The notes under the pieces: model-generated
Database searches by the model: none
What the model was told of the DNA's origin: nothing
What the model saw: the letters and a program-made list of their open reading frames with translations, nothing else
Program-made: the position numbers and the translations under genes
Source of the DNA: Fallopia convolvulus
Lineage: Eukaryota > Streptophyta > Magnoliopsida > Caryophyllales > Polygonaceae
NCBI GenBank assembly: GCA_964016875.1
Contig: OZ024721.1
Span: 37,800,823-37,864,822, forward strand
DNA: 64,000 nt
Direction of reading: 5' to 3'
Part shown: positions 36,031 through 47,550 of the stretch, piece by piece
Position numbering within the stretch: the first letter of the stretch is position 1
Layout of the letters: each line of letters starts with the position of its first letter

Positions 36031-38247
36031 TTACTTGACATTGAGCTTATTAGCTCTGGCATGACCTTGTGATATCTGGAGCTGCTCAGTAATTCCAAGA
36101 TGAGCCATCAGAAGCCAGACATGAGTCAGCAACTCTCCTCCCTTTCTCAGCTGTTGAGCATGCTGAGCCCCACGACAATGAATAGCTGCATACCCTAAAA
36201 TCTCCACCCACACTTTGCTTATTATCTTCCATTTATGGCTCCGGTCTCGGCCTGTGGGGTCCTCAGGGCCTCGTAATGAGTTTGCAAGCCTACAAGCATC
36301 AAACAACACCGACTTGCTTCTGTCCCCCTTAACTTTAGAGGGCTCAACCTCGGTGTTCACACGGAGCAACATTCTGCAGGCCATCGCTTTTGAGTTGATC
36401 GGTTTCTTGTTCTTGAAGAAATCTTTTGCCTCGGCACAAGTGTCACGAAACCTTATCAGCCCAATCCCAACTGGTAACATGAAAGGACACATTGCTAGGA
36501 GATAAAGCATATAATCTGATATATGCTTGCTCTCTTTGCATTCTATAGTTGTATCCCAGTCACTGATACCATCATAGTGATAACATAGTTCAGTTGCAAT
36601 GTGCCAGAGGAGAATACTTTGGTCGAACTCTACTTTAGTAGTAGACCAATCCAGTTGTTCAATTTGTCCATATTGTTTGAGGGCGTAGTCGCCTCTGGAC
36701 CTGCAAAGATTCATTAGCTCCTTACTGTCCCTGATTTCCTTAGACATATCAAGACAGTGGCTGAAGATCAAATCTTTTAAATCAGGGGAAACGTCGGTAT
36801 GAGTCAGGCACATGTGTGCTTCTAATGCCTTGTTGACAGCTACAAGCTTCTTCATAATCTTGGGAAACCAATCTCCGCCCTCCTCCTCCAAGCATACATC
36901 AACCAAACTATACTGTGCCATGGAATTAGACCACCGCTTCCCAGGATTTCTCCAAGAAATCAACCATTTCAAGAATTTATATCTCTTCTCGCTGTAATGT
37001 TTGCTCAGCCAATGATGTGTCCAGTCTGAGAACACTAGAAAAAGAAGAGCGACCATCTCTAACACAAGCGCGCCTCCCATCAGTAAATAGGTTATGACCA
37101 GGTCAATTGTATGAAACTGCTTTTCCTTTGCCATGAAGGGAAACAGGACCAACACTACTGAGGTCAGAAGCATAGTAAGGAACCGAAGAAAGCAACCAGT
37201 TGTAGAATAAACAACAGGCGCCTTGGTGTAGAGCACATCATATATGAATCCAAGTTCAACTTCAATAACATGAAATGCCTTTTTGGACTCAAGTGCACTG
37301 AATATGGATTGGCTTTCATCACGATCCTGGAAGCTGAGGATGAGATCAACGAAGAGGCGCTTGAACCTTTGGAATTGGTTGTATGCCTTGAGAATCAACC
37401 GAGACTCATCATCAGATGCTGCATCAGCAAGAGAGCTAGTGGGGGCCGAGGCCTCAATGATGACATCAGCTTTGACATAGAACCCCTCGGCCTTCTTCAG
37501 AGTAAAATCTTCCATGAACTTGGCGTAATTAGGCCCTGGGTCCGGTGGTGTAAGCAAAGAGTCACGAAAATGCTCACTGCTAGCCGATCTCAGAGAAGCT
37601 ATCCTCTCTCCGAACTTGACAACACCAACAGCTAGCATTGGGATTGTGAGGACAGAAAGAAAGGAGATATTGGGCCAGACAATCAGAAATATGTAAAGGG
37701 ATGCAATTGTTTGGGTCAGCAGCTCAAGGGTATGACGTTGCCAGAGCTCATTGTCTTCCATAGAGTAAGCGGTAATGGTATCGGGACCACCCAAGTGGAC
37801 TAACAGAAAAGGCGCCCAGAACGACATCAGCTCCTCACCATTGGTCGGAGATGGACCATCTTGGATGTTGTTTGCAATTACACCAAGTGCAAGGGTTGCA
37901 ACCCAATCTGCTAGCAAGTAGGTCGACCAGACAAAGAACCGAAACCAAATCCATTCTGTGTACTTTCGACGTTTACCTGATAAGATCAGTGCTATTTGTA
38001 AAACAAGGCTGGAGATGACTAGTGCTCTCAGCTGACATATCTTCCATAGATTTCTCACTTCTTTTGGAAGGACCTCCACCAGACCCCGCCTCTCGAGGTG
38101 GATCAGCAACCCAGCAGCAGCTGTGATGTGATTTCAAGACAATTATTTTTTAAGAATACAAAACATAATAGTATGGACTTGCTAAAATCTATGCTACTTA
38201 AACAGCAGGACAGTTATAGAAAGTAGAAACATACCTAGATGAAGCAT
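36031..38247 (-). CDS. DUF4220/DUF594 membrane protein, copy 2
   Basis: Exons on minus: 38247-38235 (13 nt, ATG plus L-H-L and one base) and 38120-36031; 700 codons plus stop. The donor is GTATGT and the acceptor CACAG. By eye about three quarters identical to copy 1, with the same order: membrane helices, the GPDTITAYSMEDNELWQRH block, a central hydrophobic region with several helices, and a C-terminal DUF594 block with GGELLTHVWLLMAHLG. It keeps a 12-residue region (KFLKWLISWRNP) that copy 1 lacks. The two genes are inverted and convergent, about 3.5 kb apart. Frame intact; function of the family unknown. Confidence 0.9.
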
Positions 38248-39868
38248 TCTTCTGGCTTCCAGGACAGCAGAATTTGGTTAGAGTTATAATAATGGGGTTT
38301 CTTATTCTTCTGCATTTATAAATTCTTCTTGCCGTCACACAGTGTTAGCGTGGAATGACAGGTTATTTGTTGACTTAAGGAAAGGGGAAAGAAGTTACAC
38401 ACCCAAGACCAGCAATACAAATCAACGCATGTTTTGCTTCTCATGTCAGAGCCGTTGGTTTCCTTATTCCAAAACGTTATCTGATTGACCCAGTCAAGCA
38501 CAAGAATTAACTGATTTTGTTTACCTTTTATTTCAAAACATAGGTACAGCAATTTCAAACATCTAGATTACATTTACCCATATGAGAAATTCATTTCTTA
38601 ATGTATGCAGATTAATTCTTTCCTCAGGAATGAATCTCAAAACATCTAGTCAATTAAATAATATTTTAATTAAATTAACTGATTTTGGTTTGCAAAATAA
38701 AAAACAAGCGGAGCCTGATCCGGAAGCAATACCCATTTCTAGATTACATACAAGAAATCCATTTCTTGATGTATGCAGATTAAATAAATCTTTAGGAAGA
38801 ACTCCAAAACATGATTATCAGAGGTTAACTTGGTATTATATTTGAGAAGAGCTGAATATAATGGACTAAATAATAATTCTAATGAGAAACTACTACACGC
38901 CTATGGTTGATTGTATTTGCAGCTTGCAAGCAACTGATGATTTAACAGATTATATATGCCTTATAAATGCAACTGACACCAAACTATATCTGAATGCAAA
39001 TTTTGACACTGGAAAACAATATAAGAGGGAAAAAAACACATTGACCTTCCTTAGAATGCAAACTAGTGTGGAATTTGAATAATTTTTTTTTGGTAGTAGG
39101 GATCTGATTAAAATTAAATAATTTTTAGTTATGTATTATGTATCAATATTATAAAATAAAACAGAAACATTGAAAATTTTATAATCTTATAAAATTAAAT
39201 TATGTTATATTTTTATCAATATTTAAATATTATAAAATAAAGTAATTAACATTTAGTCATTTAGATTAAAATAGCAACATCCCAAATGTTGGTAGTAATT
39301 TAAGATTATGAAATCATAATATCAAATTTAGGTAAGATAAAAATTATAATAAAATTTAATTAGAAAAAAATTTCAATTTTCTGGTGATCCTTTGTTTTAT
39401 AAAATTTCAATTTAGAGTAAAATTTCATTCGACAGCGGATTTCTTGGTAAGAAGACATTTTAACATCACTTCTTTTAGATCTGCTATTAATAGTTTTCTT
39501 CATGTAATTGCTGGTGAACCTTTGTTTGGTTCTTAGCTTAGAAGTCAGTTTCATCTTAGTCCGTTAATTTTTGATTTCTTAAAGATCATTCGTTATGATG
39601 ATTTAAGTTGTCTTGTAATATTCAGGTGACCTAATATTGGTCTTGTAATGAACTAGTAGTTCATTGTTAAAAAAAAGAAGAACAAACCTACATGCCCTAA
39701 CAACATTCTAAAATCACATGGGACTTAAAAAATATAATAAAAATGATTGGATACGTTATACATATATGTTACATACAAAATCACACAGGCTACTAGGCTA
39801 GTTAAACGAATGAGAAACCTTTTTCTTTTTCTGGAGATGAAAAAATATGCAGATCTCAGCAGTTGTAT
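38248..39868. other. 5' flank of DUF4220 copy 2 and AT-rich spacer
   Basis: 38248-38560 is probable promoter/5' UTR. The frames 38582-38845 and 38882-39082 are open with unusual AT-rich codon use. The first contains an internal duplication (the FLNVCRL and FLDVCRL blocks, about 156 bp apart). No family is recognised. 39090-39868 is AT-rich with no gene. Confidence 0.3.
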
Positions 39869-40028
39869 TATTCCCTCCGTCTCAATTTTTCCTTCCCACT
39901 TTTATTTAAAGGCGTCCCAAAATCATCTTTCATTTTTGTAACTTTCCATTTTCGGATATGTGTAATTTACCCATATACCCTTCCATTTTTTGTTTTTTAC
40001 CCCTAACCCTACCCACTCCCATTAAAAC

Positions 40029-40160
40029 CTTCCCTCTCTTTCTCTCTCTCTCTCACACACTCTCATTTCTAACCCTAGTTGCAGCCGACACTCTCCTCTC
40101 CCTCTCATCTAGAACAATCTCTCCCTCTCTCTCTCAAATGTCTCATTCATCTCTCTCTCA
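40029..40160 (+). repeat. CT-rich low-complexity region
   Basis: Several (CT)n runs and CACACTCTCATTTC repeats just inside the left mariner end. Confidence 0.8.
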
Positions 40161-40369
40161 CACACTCTCATTTCGATCTTTGGATCTCGATTTGGTGTTG
40201 CTCTTGATAGAAGAACGCTTGGCTCTTGCGTTATTCCCTAGATCCACACTTATTCTTCATGTATGAGCCAAATAATCCTCAATTTCGGGTGTGATCGACG
40301 GATTTTGGGTGATTGTCGGCTGGATTTGGGGTTGCTTGCCTTGATTTGCATCGATCTGGTCTCTGCGGC

Positions 40370-40613
40370 TCTAATTTGGTGAGTTTTCGAAGGAAACCCT
40401 TTTCTTGCCTCGATCTATTTTCCTTCTGCCTTGCCTTGATTTGCATCAATTTGTTTGCCTTGAGTCGGATTTGGTCTTGCTTGCCTTGATTTTCCTCGAT
40501 CTGTTTGCCTTGAGTCGGATTTGGTCTCGCTTGCCTTCATTTTCCTTGATCTGTTTGCCTTAAGTCATTTTTTCTTCTTGCTTGCCTTGATTTTCCTTAA
40601 TCTGTTTGCCTTG
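40370..40613 (+). repeat. Tandem repeat of a CTTGCCTTGATTTTCC-type unit
   Basis: Repeated blocks of GTTTGCCTTGAGTCGGATTT followed by GGTCTCGCTTGCCTTGATTT, with a period near 60 bp. The CACTA element split this array: the same block continues at 44351 (TTGAGTCAGATTTGGTCTCG). Confidence 0.75.
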
Positions 40614-42491
40614 CACTAGTACAGATTAAGGTTCTCTCAGGAGTTTTATTACATTACTCTAGGGGGTTATTGAACCCCTGTTATATGTGTGGCCGAGAAA
40701 AAACTCTCAAGGGTTTTTAAAAACCCCCGAGAGACATACAAATGCTCAAGAGCTTTTATAAACCCCCGACAAATATTTCTAGAGGCTTTATTAAAAACTC
40801 CCGATAAATGCTTCTCAAGAGTTTCTTCAAAAATCCCCGAAAAGAACTTCTCGGGGATTTAAAAAACCCTTGAGAAATTATTCATAATTTTTTTAAAAAA
40901 ATTAAAATCATTACTCAATACTACCATTTACAGATTTACCAAACAAGACTCCAATGTTGAAATAACTGTCTAATGTCGATTAAATATAAAGAAAGCACTG
41001 TTTTTACAACTGATATTTGAAGTTCCAAATTCTAAAGTCCAAAACAACACAAGATTGTCTACTGAAAGTCTAAAAACCAAGTTTTAAATGCAAGTGTAGG
41101 GGCTATTACATATTTTGTGTCTCCAAATATTGCATCCATTCCTCTCGCAACTCATCAATGAGATGTATGTCGTAGCAAGTCGGTGAATCTTAAATATACT
41201 GCAAAATCAAACATATATACATAGTGCATGGGCATTAATTGTATACATGGATGATAATATATATAACAACAATGACAACAACTCTTTCAGCAAATGGAAA
41301 AGCACAACACGCATATTAGACACATAATGAGCAACTATAATGCTCAATTCTGGTGTACGTGTCACTTGCACAAGTTCTAGCCTGCATTTACAAGGCCTAA
41401 TCACGGGGTTAACACTAATAATGCCCAGAACAAAAAACATAATATAATAATATGCAGAAGAGAGAATTAATGTATATAAGAAAGAGAGAAAGTGAGTGTG
41501 AGTTTTTAAGGGCTTCTCTTTTGGTGGAAAGCGACCCTTAGAAGAAGACCAACAAGACAGACACAGTCAAACAAGTATATTAATTAGACAGTCTTGGCAA
41601 GTACTAGCTAGGGACTGACTACAAAAGTCTACTATCAAACTAGCTATCAACTCTTTCAACAATAAGGTCAAGAGAAGTTCCAAAAGAAGTTGCAAAATTA
41701 GTTATCCTAACAGCTTTCATAATTCATAATTTTATCCCAACAAATCACATTTTCAGCCTTCCAAATTAAACATCAGAGAAACAAGCAGACCTTTTTTTTG
41801 GATAGAAAGAAACAAGCAGACCTAGACAATTAGTGAAAAGAACCAAATCGATCAAATATGCATAGAAAGATGGGAGAAGTTAAACTAGCACGCTACAATT
41901 ACATCTCTGTACACCGCCAAATTTCCAGAAAATTTCTGAAAATTGATGAAGCAAAAATTTTAACCAAAAGAACCTCAATTTCAATCTGACTAATTTCTCA
42001 AGCATAAAAAATACTCTGATTGCTGCCAAACAGACCCAAAATCTGTTGCAATGAGCCAGACAATACAGCTTTGGTATTTTTTTCAAGTTCAATGTCACCT
42101 TAGTTTTTTCCGACTAAGTGGAGTGGCTGTTTTGGACTAAGTGGAGCTGAAACTTAGCAAAACTAACCAGAAGTAAATTGAGAAGCAAAAATGTGAGGTA
42201 TGTTCTCAGCAAAACTAGACCTAAATTCAGAAGCAAAATTGCAACTGCGTGAGTATATTTTAGTCATAGACAAACCAAAACCTAGACCAATAAAAATCGA
42301 GTTTTGAAACTAGAAGAAGAAAGGAATGCAAAAATCAGGTCTAACTTATATAAACCACAGTGGGAACAACTTTGGGCTAGTTTTGGTATGTTTTTCAAGT
42401 TCAATGTCACCTTAGTTCAATGACGGTACACTATTGCAAAGAATTTATTCAACCAACAGACTCTATACCAAAGGCCTATAATCCAAAGTGT

Positions 42492-42683
42492 TTACATATA
42501 TAATATATAGATCAAAATTGATATAAAAACACTTACATTAACTGGGATGACGGTGCATTGATGATCTATAATCTCTCGCATGTATCGACATACATAATAC
42601 CCACAATCCAAAGTGTTTATTTCTTGTTGAGGACACTTCAAGAATAAGCAAAACCAATCCAAATTAGCTTCATAGATAGACAT
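42492..42683 (-). pseudogene. ULP1-like protease C-terminal fragment inside the CACTA element
   Basis: The frame contains LDCGYYVCRYMREI, the active-site Cys block of plant transposon-borne C48 proteases (usually preceded by Gln; here QQEINT). His and Asp parts of the triad are not seen in frame upstream. ULP1-like genes are common in plant CACTA and MULE elements. This one is too short to be functional and is different in sequence from the MULE gene at 14-18.7 kb. Confidence 0.65.
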
Positions 42684-42737
42684 AAATTACTTAAAAATTG
42701 TGAGATATCCAAGAATATTTGATTGACTTACTACAAT

Positions 42738-43393
42738 AGATCAATTTGTTACCCAACGCTTCTCAAGTCGCTAATTGAGAACTTTCGTCACTTCTTCTGC
42801 CTTCTCCTTCTTCACATAGAAACTAACTTTATGTAGTCTTTGTTCTGTTTATGCATGCATTGAAACACAAAAGAAACCTAAGCGAACCTCAAATCAATAG
42901 AGCACAAAACAAGAACAGATGAAATTCCCATGAGCAAGAACAACAAATTTACATGACTTATTCTGAGTGAATTGAACTACTACCTGAGGAGAAAGATCAG
43001 GCAACTTGCTTGCCTCTTCTTTAACAATGTTCATGTCCCATTTATCATTCATGTCTTTTCCATAGGTAATCTCGGTTCCCACGGACATTATGGTGATATC
43101 AGGGGTCAACAAGGGCTTCTCTTTCCTCAATTCTTCATACAGTGTTGGAGAACGGCCAGTCGAGAACACTAGTAGAGAATCATGACAATAGCGGGTTTCC
43201 CACAGACAATTAAACCTCAGTAGGGAGAGGTTTTCAAGTTCGTGATGATCAACCTACAAAATTCCCTCCATTAATTCAATTTCAACAAACTCTCATTGAA
43301 TTCAGGAAAATCATAACACTGAAATCCACCTACTATAGTGTGATCCAGATCAGAAACAATCATCGGGTGAGGAGAAGTATTAAAGAGATCCAT
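42738..43393 (-). pseudogene. Captured sucrose-phosphate phosphatase gene fragment (three exon pieces)
   Basis: Minus strand. Exon 1 is 43393-43334 (20 codons ending SDLDHTI, the HAD motif I with the nucleophile Asp). The intron is 43333-43254 (GTAGGT...TGTAG). Exon 2 is 43253-42984, exactly 90 codons, with VDHHELENLSLLRFN, FSTGRSPTLYEELRKEKP and PDITIMSVGTEITYG. A third piece at about 42845-42738 matches the EQRLHKVSFYV region, followed by a TAG. Plant SPP catalyses the last step of sucrose synthesis (sucrose-6-phosphate to sucrose). Here only the N-terminal third is present, a few residues after TEITYG are missing, and it lies wholly within the CACTA element, so it is transduplicated host sequence. 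Confidence 0.85.
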
Positions 43394-44790
43394 GGTATGT
43401 TTCCCAATCCCTTCAATCAAAGACGAAATGATGAAATTCATAAAGGGAAAGAAAACACGAATAGATCAAAATTTATGCTACAATCAGGCAGCGAAGGAAC
43501 CATGGAATTTTTTTATCCAATTTCAATTGATACGAAGTGCGCGGAAGAATATTCACCGAGAATTTATTAAAACAGGAGCAATCATCACTGATTTGGAAAG
43601 AAAACATAGATTAAATCTGCAAAATCTCGACCCAACTAACTTACCTGGATGGAAATTCTTCGCAAGGCGAGGCAAGTAAAGCAATGCAAAATTAAATTTC
43701 AGACAATTTACATAGCATGAAACCCTAGCAAGATGGAAAGATGGAAGAAGACAGTGAAGAAGAAATTAAAGCACATATCCCTAACCTGTTGGAGATGAAT
43801 GGGCAACAAATTCGTAAATCGCAAGTGCTTGTATGGCCGGGAGATGATTGAGGAAGTGTAACCAGTCCAATCTTTCTTGTTCGTTCCTCTGCGTATTGCG
43901 CACGAAAGTCTCAATGAGCGACTTAGGGCTGCTTTCGATTTAGGAAATTGCCGTGAGGGCGATTTAGGGCTGCTTTCGATTTACGCGAGGCTCTTAAAAA
44001 ATCAAGTGAGTTTGCGCGCTTCACCAAAACCAAAAAAATCAGACAGAGCTATTTATTTATTTTTCTTTTTTTATCAAGACAGAGCTATCTATTTCGATCA
44101 CCGTACGTATAATACGGTATTTCACCAAAAATTTCTCAGCGTTTATTTTAAAACTCTTGAAATTAAGTGTCTATCTATTAAAGTGGGTTGACAAAAAATT
44201 TCCTAGAGAATTTATTTTAAAAAATATTAAATTATTAGAGAAAAACTCTCAGGGGTTTTATATAATAACTCCCAAGCTTGAATTATTTTACTGGAGTTTA
44301 AATAAACCGCTGAGCACAAACCCCCGAGAAATATACATTTTGTACTAGTGTTGAGTCAGATTTGGTCTCGCATGCCTTGAATTGCATCGATCTGTTTTAC
44401 TTGTGAGTTGGAGTTTGATGATTTTTGTCGAATAAAACCCTAGATCATGATTGTACTGTTGATTTGGCTTGAACAAACCCTAGATCCGACTGTTGGGGCT
44501 TTCGATTCTTGAGTTCATTATTTCCATTTGATGTTGTTGAATTAATGATTCTTATTGTCTTACTGCATCTTCCCTATTCGTGCTTGAGTTTGCATTGCTA
44601 GATAATTGACCCAATTATTTATTGCTTTGCTTGCATGTTGTTGATCTACAACAAATGATGCAATTCTGTCCCCTAATGTGCACTTACTAAGGTTGTGTCC
44701 CTTCTTCTTGATCTCATTGTGTTCATTAACTCAATCTGAATGACCCTGAATCTGTATTTTTGGAATGAAATTGTAGGTTTCTCGTTCAAC

Positions 44791-45039
44791 ATGAGCCACC
44801 TTAGTGACACTGAATATGAGAGCAGTTGCTGCTCAGAGGCTCCACGTTGTGAGTGGGGTCCTGATTGCAAAGGGATTCATTCTTTTAGTCCCCAACGTTC
44901 TGAAGAAACTATTGTGGATGATGATGATGATGATTCTGAAGCATCTATTGAGGGTCCAAATGGCCTTGTGGCTAATGATTCTGAAGACAGTGGCCTTGTG
45001 GTTCCTGATTCTGAAGACAGTGAGTTAAGTGAATCTTAA
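44791..45039 (+). CDS. Short acidic protein in the mariner element (hypothetical)
   Basis: 82 codons from an ATG at 44791, preceded by a possible splice acceptor (TTGTAG at about 44776). The product starts MSHLSDTEYESSCC, has a Cys pair in RCEWGPDCKG, then a run of six Asp and two VxDSEDS repeats. It lies on the opposite strand to the transposase. No family is recognised. Acidic, low-complexity and possibly an accessory product of the element, or a chance frame. Confidence 0.35.
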   Translation: MSHLSDTEYESSCCSEAPRCEWGPDCKGIHSFSPQRSEETIVDDDDDDSEASIEGPNGLVANDSEDSGLVVPDSEDSELSES

Positions 45040-45059
45040 TCTCTTCTATATTTTGTGCA

Positions 45060-45800
45060 TTGCTTGTTGATGATGGTTATTCATTGCTGGTTGTTGTGTT
45101 TGTTGTATGATGCATTTTTGGCTTGGTTGTTGATGCTGAATGATGCCATTTTGTCCCCTTTCTGTTTGCTGTATAATGCTGGTTGTTGAGCTTGTTGTAT
45201 GATGCATTTTTGGCTTGGTTGTTGATGTTGAATGATGCCATTATGTCCCCTTTCTACTTGTTGTATAATTATGGTTGTTGAGCTTGATGTATAATGCTGG
45301 TTGATGATGATGATGACCTAATGCTGATATTTGTGTCCCCTTTTTGCTTTTTTCACTTTGCTGAGTACTTGTCAATGATGAATTCCTTTTATATGAGACT
45401 TTTTGCTCTAATGATGTTGTTGAACCAACTAGTAATAAGCAACCAGTCTCTTTGAGACTTAGGATGGCTTATTTACAATTTGGTCAATGGCAAAAAGGTA
45501 AATATGTCAATGATGAATGAGGACAACTGAGACAAAATGTCTATACATATTCATGTATGTTCATCTATGTGCTTAACTTTGATATTTGTGTCCCCTTTCT
45601 GCTTTTACACTTTGTTGATTAGTTGTCAATGATGAAGTCCTTTTATATGAGACTTTTTGCTCTAATGATGTTGTTGAACCAACTAGTAATGAGCAACCAG
45701 TCTCTTTGAGACTTAGGATGACTTATTTACAATTTGGTCAATGACAAAAGGGTAAATATGTCAATGATGAAATGGGGACAACTGAGACAAAATGTCTATA
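45060..45800 (+). repeat. Internal direct repeats of the mariner element
   Basis: A block of about 115 bp (GTATGATGCATTTTTGGCTT...) occurs at about 45100 and 45200. A block of about 190 bp (TATGAGACTTTTTGCTCTAA...) occurs at about 45392-45555 and 45635-45800. Confidence 0.75.
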
Positions 45801-45894
45801 CATATTCATGCATGGGAACATTTTATCTTAAATACAAAAGTACATATTGGGTTTTTGCATTACAATCCCACATTCATATTAGATGAAACTACTT

Positions 45895-47550
45895 TTAACA
45901 AAAAACAAAAGTACATTCTTCATATGAATGTTCATCTATGTCCCCTATTTTCCATATCATCCAAGAATAGCACATGATTGTACTATTCTGGGATGATGTG
46001 GGATGTCCTTGCATTTTCATTGCCTTGATTTGCAACATTATTGGGTGCTTGTTGAGTTTGTTGTGCTTGATTTGTTGTTGCACCATTATAGACCGAATCT
46101 CATGCTTGAAAAACTGCCCATTGTGGAGCCTTGACCATAGTGGGTAGGTTTCCTTGAGCTTCCAATTTTTTTTACTTACATGTGGCAAGTCATAATCATT
46201 TCCTCCTTTTGCCTTGAGGATCTCATTTATTACATACTGTAGAGACATCCACACATTGCTTATTGTTTTGGGTTCCAATTCATAAAATGCATCCTTCACA
46301 GCTTGTATCATATGCTCCACATCTTTAGGCATTTTCTTATGCATTAAAGATTGTATGCTTTAATAGAAACCCAAGTCTAAAATGTTCAAATCTGGACTGT
46401 TGGGTGGCTGTTGAGTTAGAATGAAAGTGAACCCATCTTGCATGTAAACGTTTTGCCACTCTTCATATTCTTGTGTTATATGGTCCTTTGCATTGACTTG
46501 CTGGATGAAAATCACTCTATGATTGCCATTATTTGGCCATTTTGCCTTTATTGCTGGAATGATTTGGTTGATCAACATACTCCTTGTCACATTTTTATTC
46601 ACTGATTCCATAAGCTTTGTTATGAGTGTCCCCTTATCTCTGTTCTTTGATGACCTCTTTGTTGGTTCTTGATATGTGAATGGAAAGGTTCCAATATTTC
46701 CATCAAAAGTACATTAACCCTCTGAATTGAACCTAGGTCTGGCCACCACAACAATGAACATGACTTTTGGGATGAATTTGCTAGAACTTGCTGCTCTATA
46801 TTTGCCTTTCTCTGATGATGCAAGATAGACTCTTTGTGATTTTTTGCTTAGATAAAACCATTTTTCGTCTATATGCATAAAATCAAACATTGGAAAATAT
46901 TGTTGCTTTGTTCCAACTGTGTCCCCTTGTAGCAATGATAATATCCATTTCAGCCTAGTTATCTTGTTTTCATCCTTCAATCTAGGATGCAAGGGGTTTG
47001 TGTGTAGCTTTATGATCCCCCTTTTGACATTTCTGTGCACTGTGCTTTTTGATATTTCAAGATGTTGTGCTAGGTCTCTAATGCATGATTTGTCCCCCAT
47101 GTTGAGACTTGTGATTTTTTCTACTGGAATTTGTATTCTTTTTCTACCACAATTGTGAAAATTTGTACTCGCATTTATGGGTTGCCATTGTCTTGTCTGT
47201 TCCTTGGCTTTGTTCCATAGAGGGCCTATGCTCCTTCTTGACACTTTGAAAAACTATGCAGCTTCTGTAATAACCCCTCGTGGAAGCTTTCCATTATTGG
47301 CTCTCTGCAGAAGCCATATGATAATTTGCATCCTCTTCTCATTGTTGAGCTTGTTGTATGATGGCTGATGATGACCTAAGTCTGTAGAAGTGTGCATTGC
47401 TGGTTCTTGGTTGAGATCAAAAAGATTTTCCTGTGGCTGGTTGAGATCGAAAAGTTCATCTTCATTAATGTCCCCTGGTGTGTCGTTGAGATCAAAAGGA
47501 AAATGTGAAGGACCACTTGTAGGCTGAGCTCCATTAAAGTCTGAAGCCAT
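45895..47550 (-). pseudogene. Mariner-like transposase (plant MLE), three nonsense codons
   Basis: One continuous minus-strand frame of about 552 codons, from an ATG at 47550, interrupted only by TAG (47254-47256), TAA (46714-46716) and TAA (46360-46362), with no frameshift. Asp/Leu-rich N-terminus with FDLN repeats, a helix-turn-helix region (LAQHLEISKSTVHRNVKRG), and the catalytic domain: HIDEKWF (first Asp, about 46870), QQVNAKDH (about 46490) and PPNSPDLNILDLGF (third Asp, about 46390). The usual second-Asp motif is QQDNA, so the catalytic Asp is Val here. It would be inactive even if the stops were read through. The terminal repeats fit this class. Confidence 0.85.

Larger units (their letters stand above)
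40614..44350. mobile_element. Non-autonomous CACTA element (3737 bp), TSD TTG
   Basis: Starts CACTAGTACA at 40614 and ends TGTACTAGTG at 44350. It is flanked by TTG at 40611-40613 and 44351-44353. Subterminal repeats of the type CTCGGGGGTTT/AAACCCCCGAG crowd 40640-40890 and 44200-44340, as in En/Spm elements where they bind the transposase complex. No TNPA/TNPD-type transposase is present. It carries captured sucrose-phosphate-phosphatase exons and a ULP1 C-terminal fragment, both on minus. Confidence 0.92.

Noticed and set aside
46919..47368. Plus-strand hydrophobic frames
   Set aside because: Antisense shadows of the mariner transposase.
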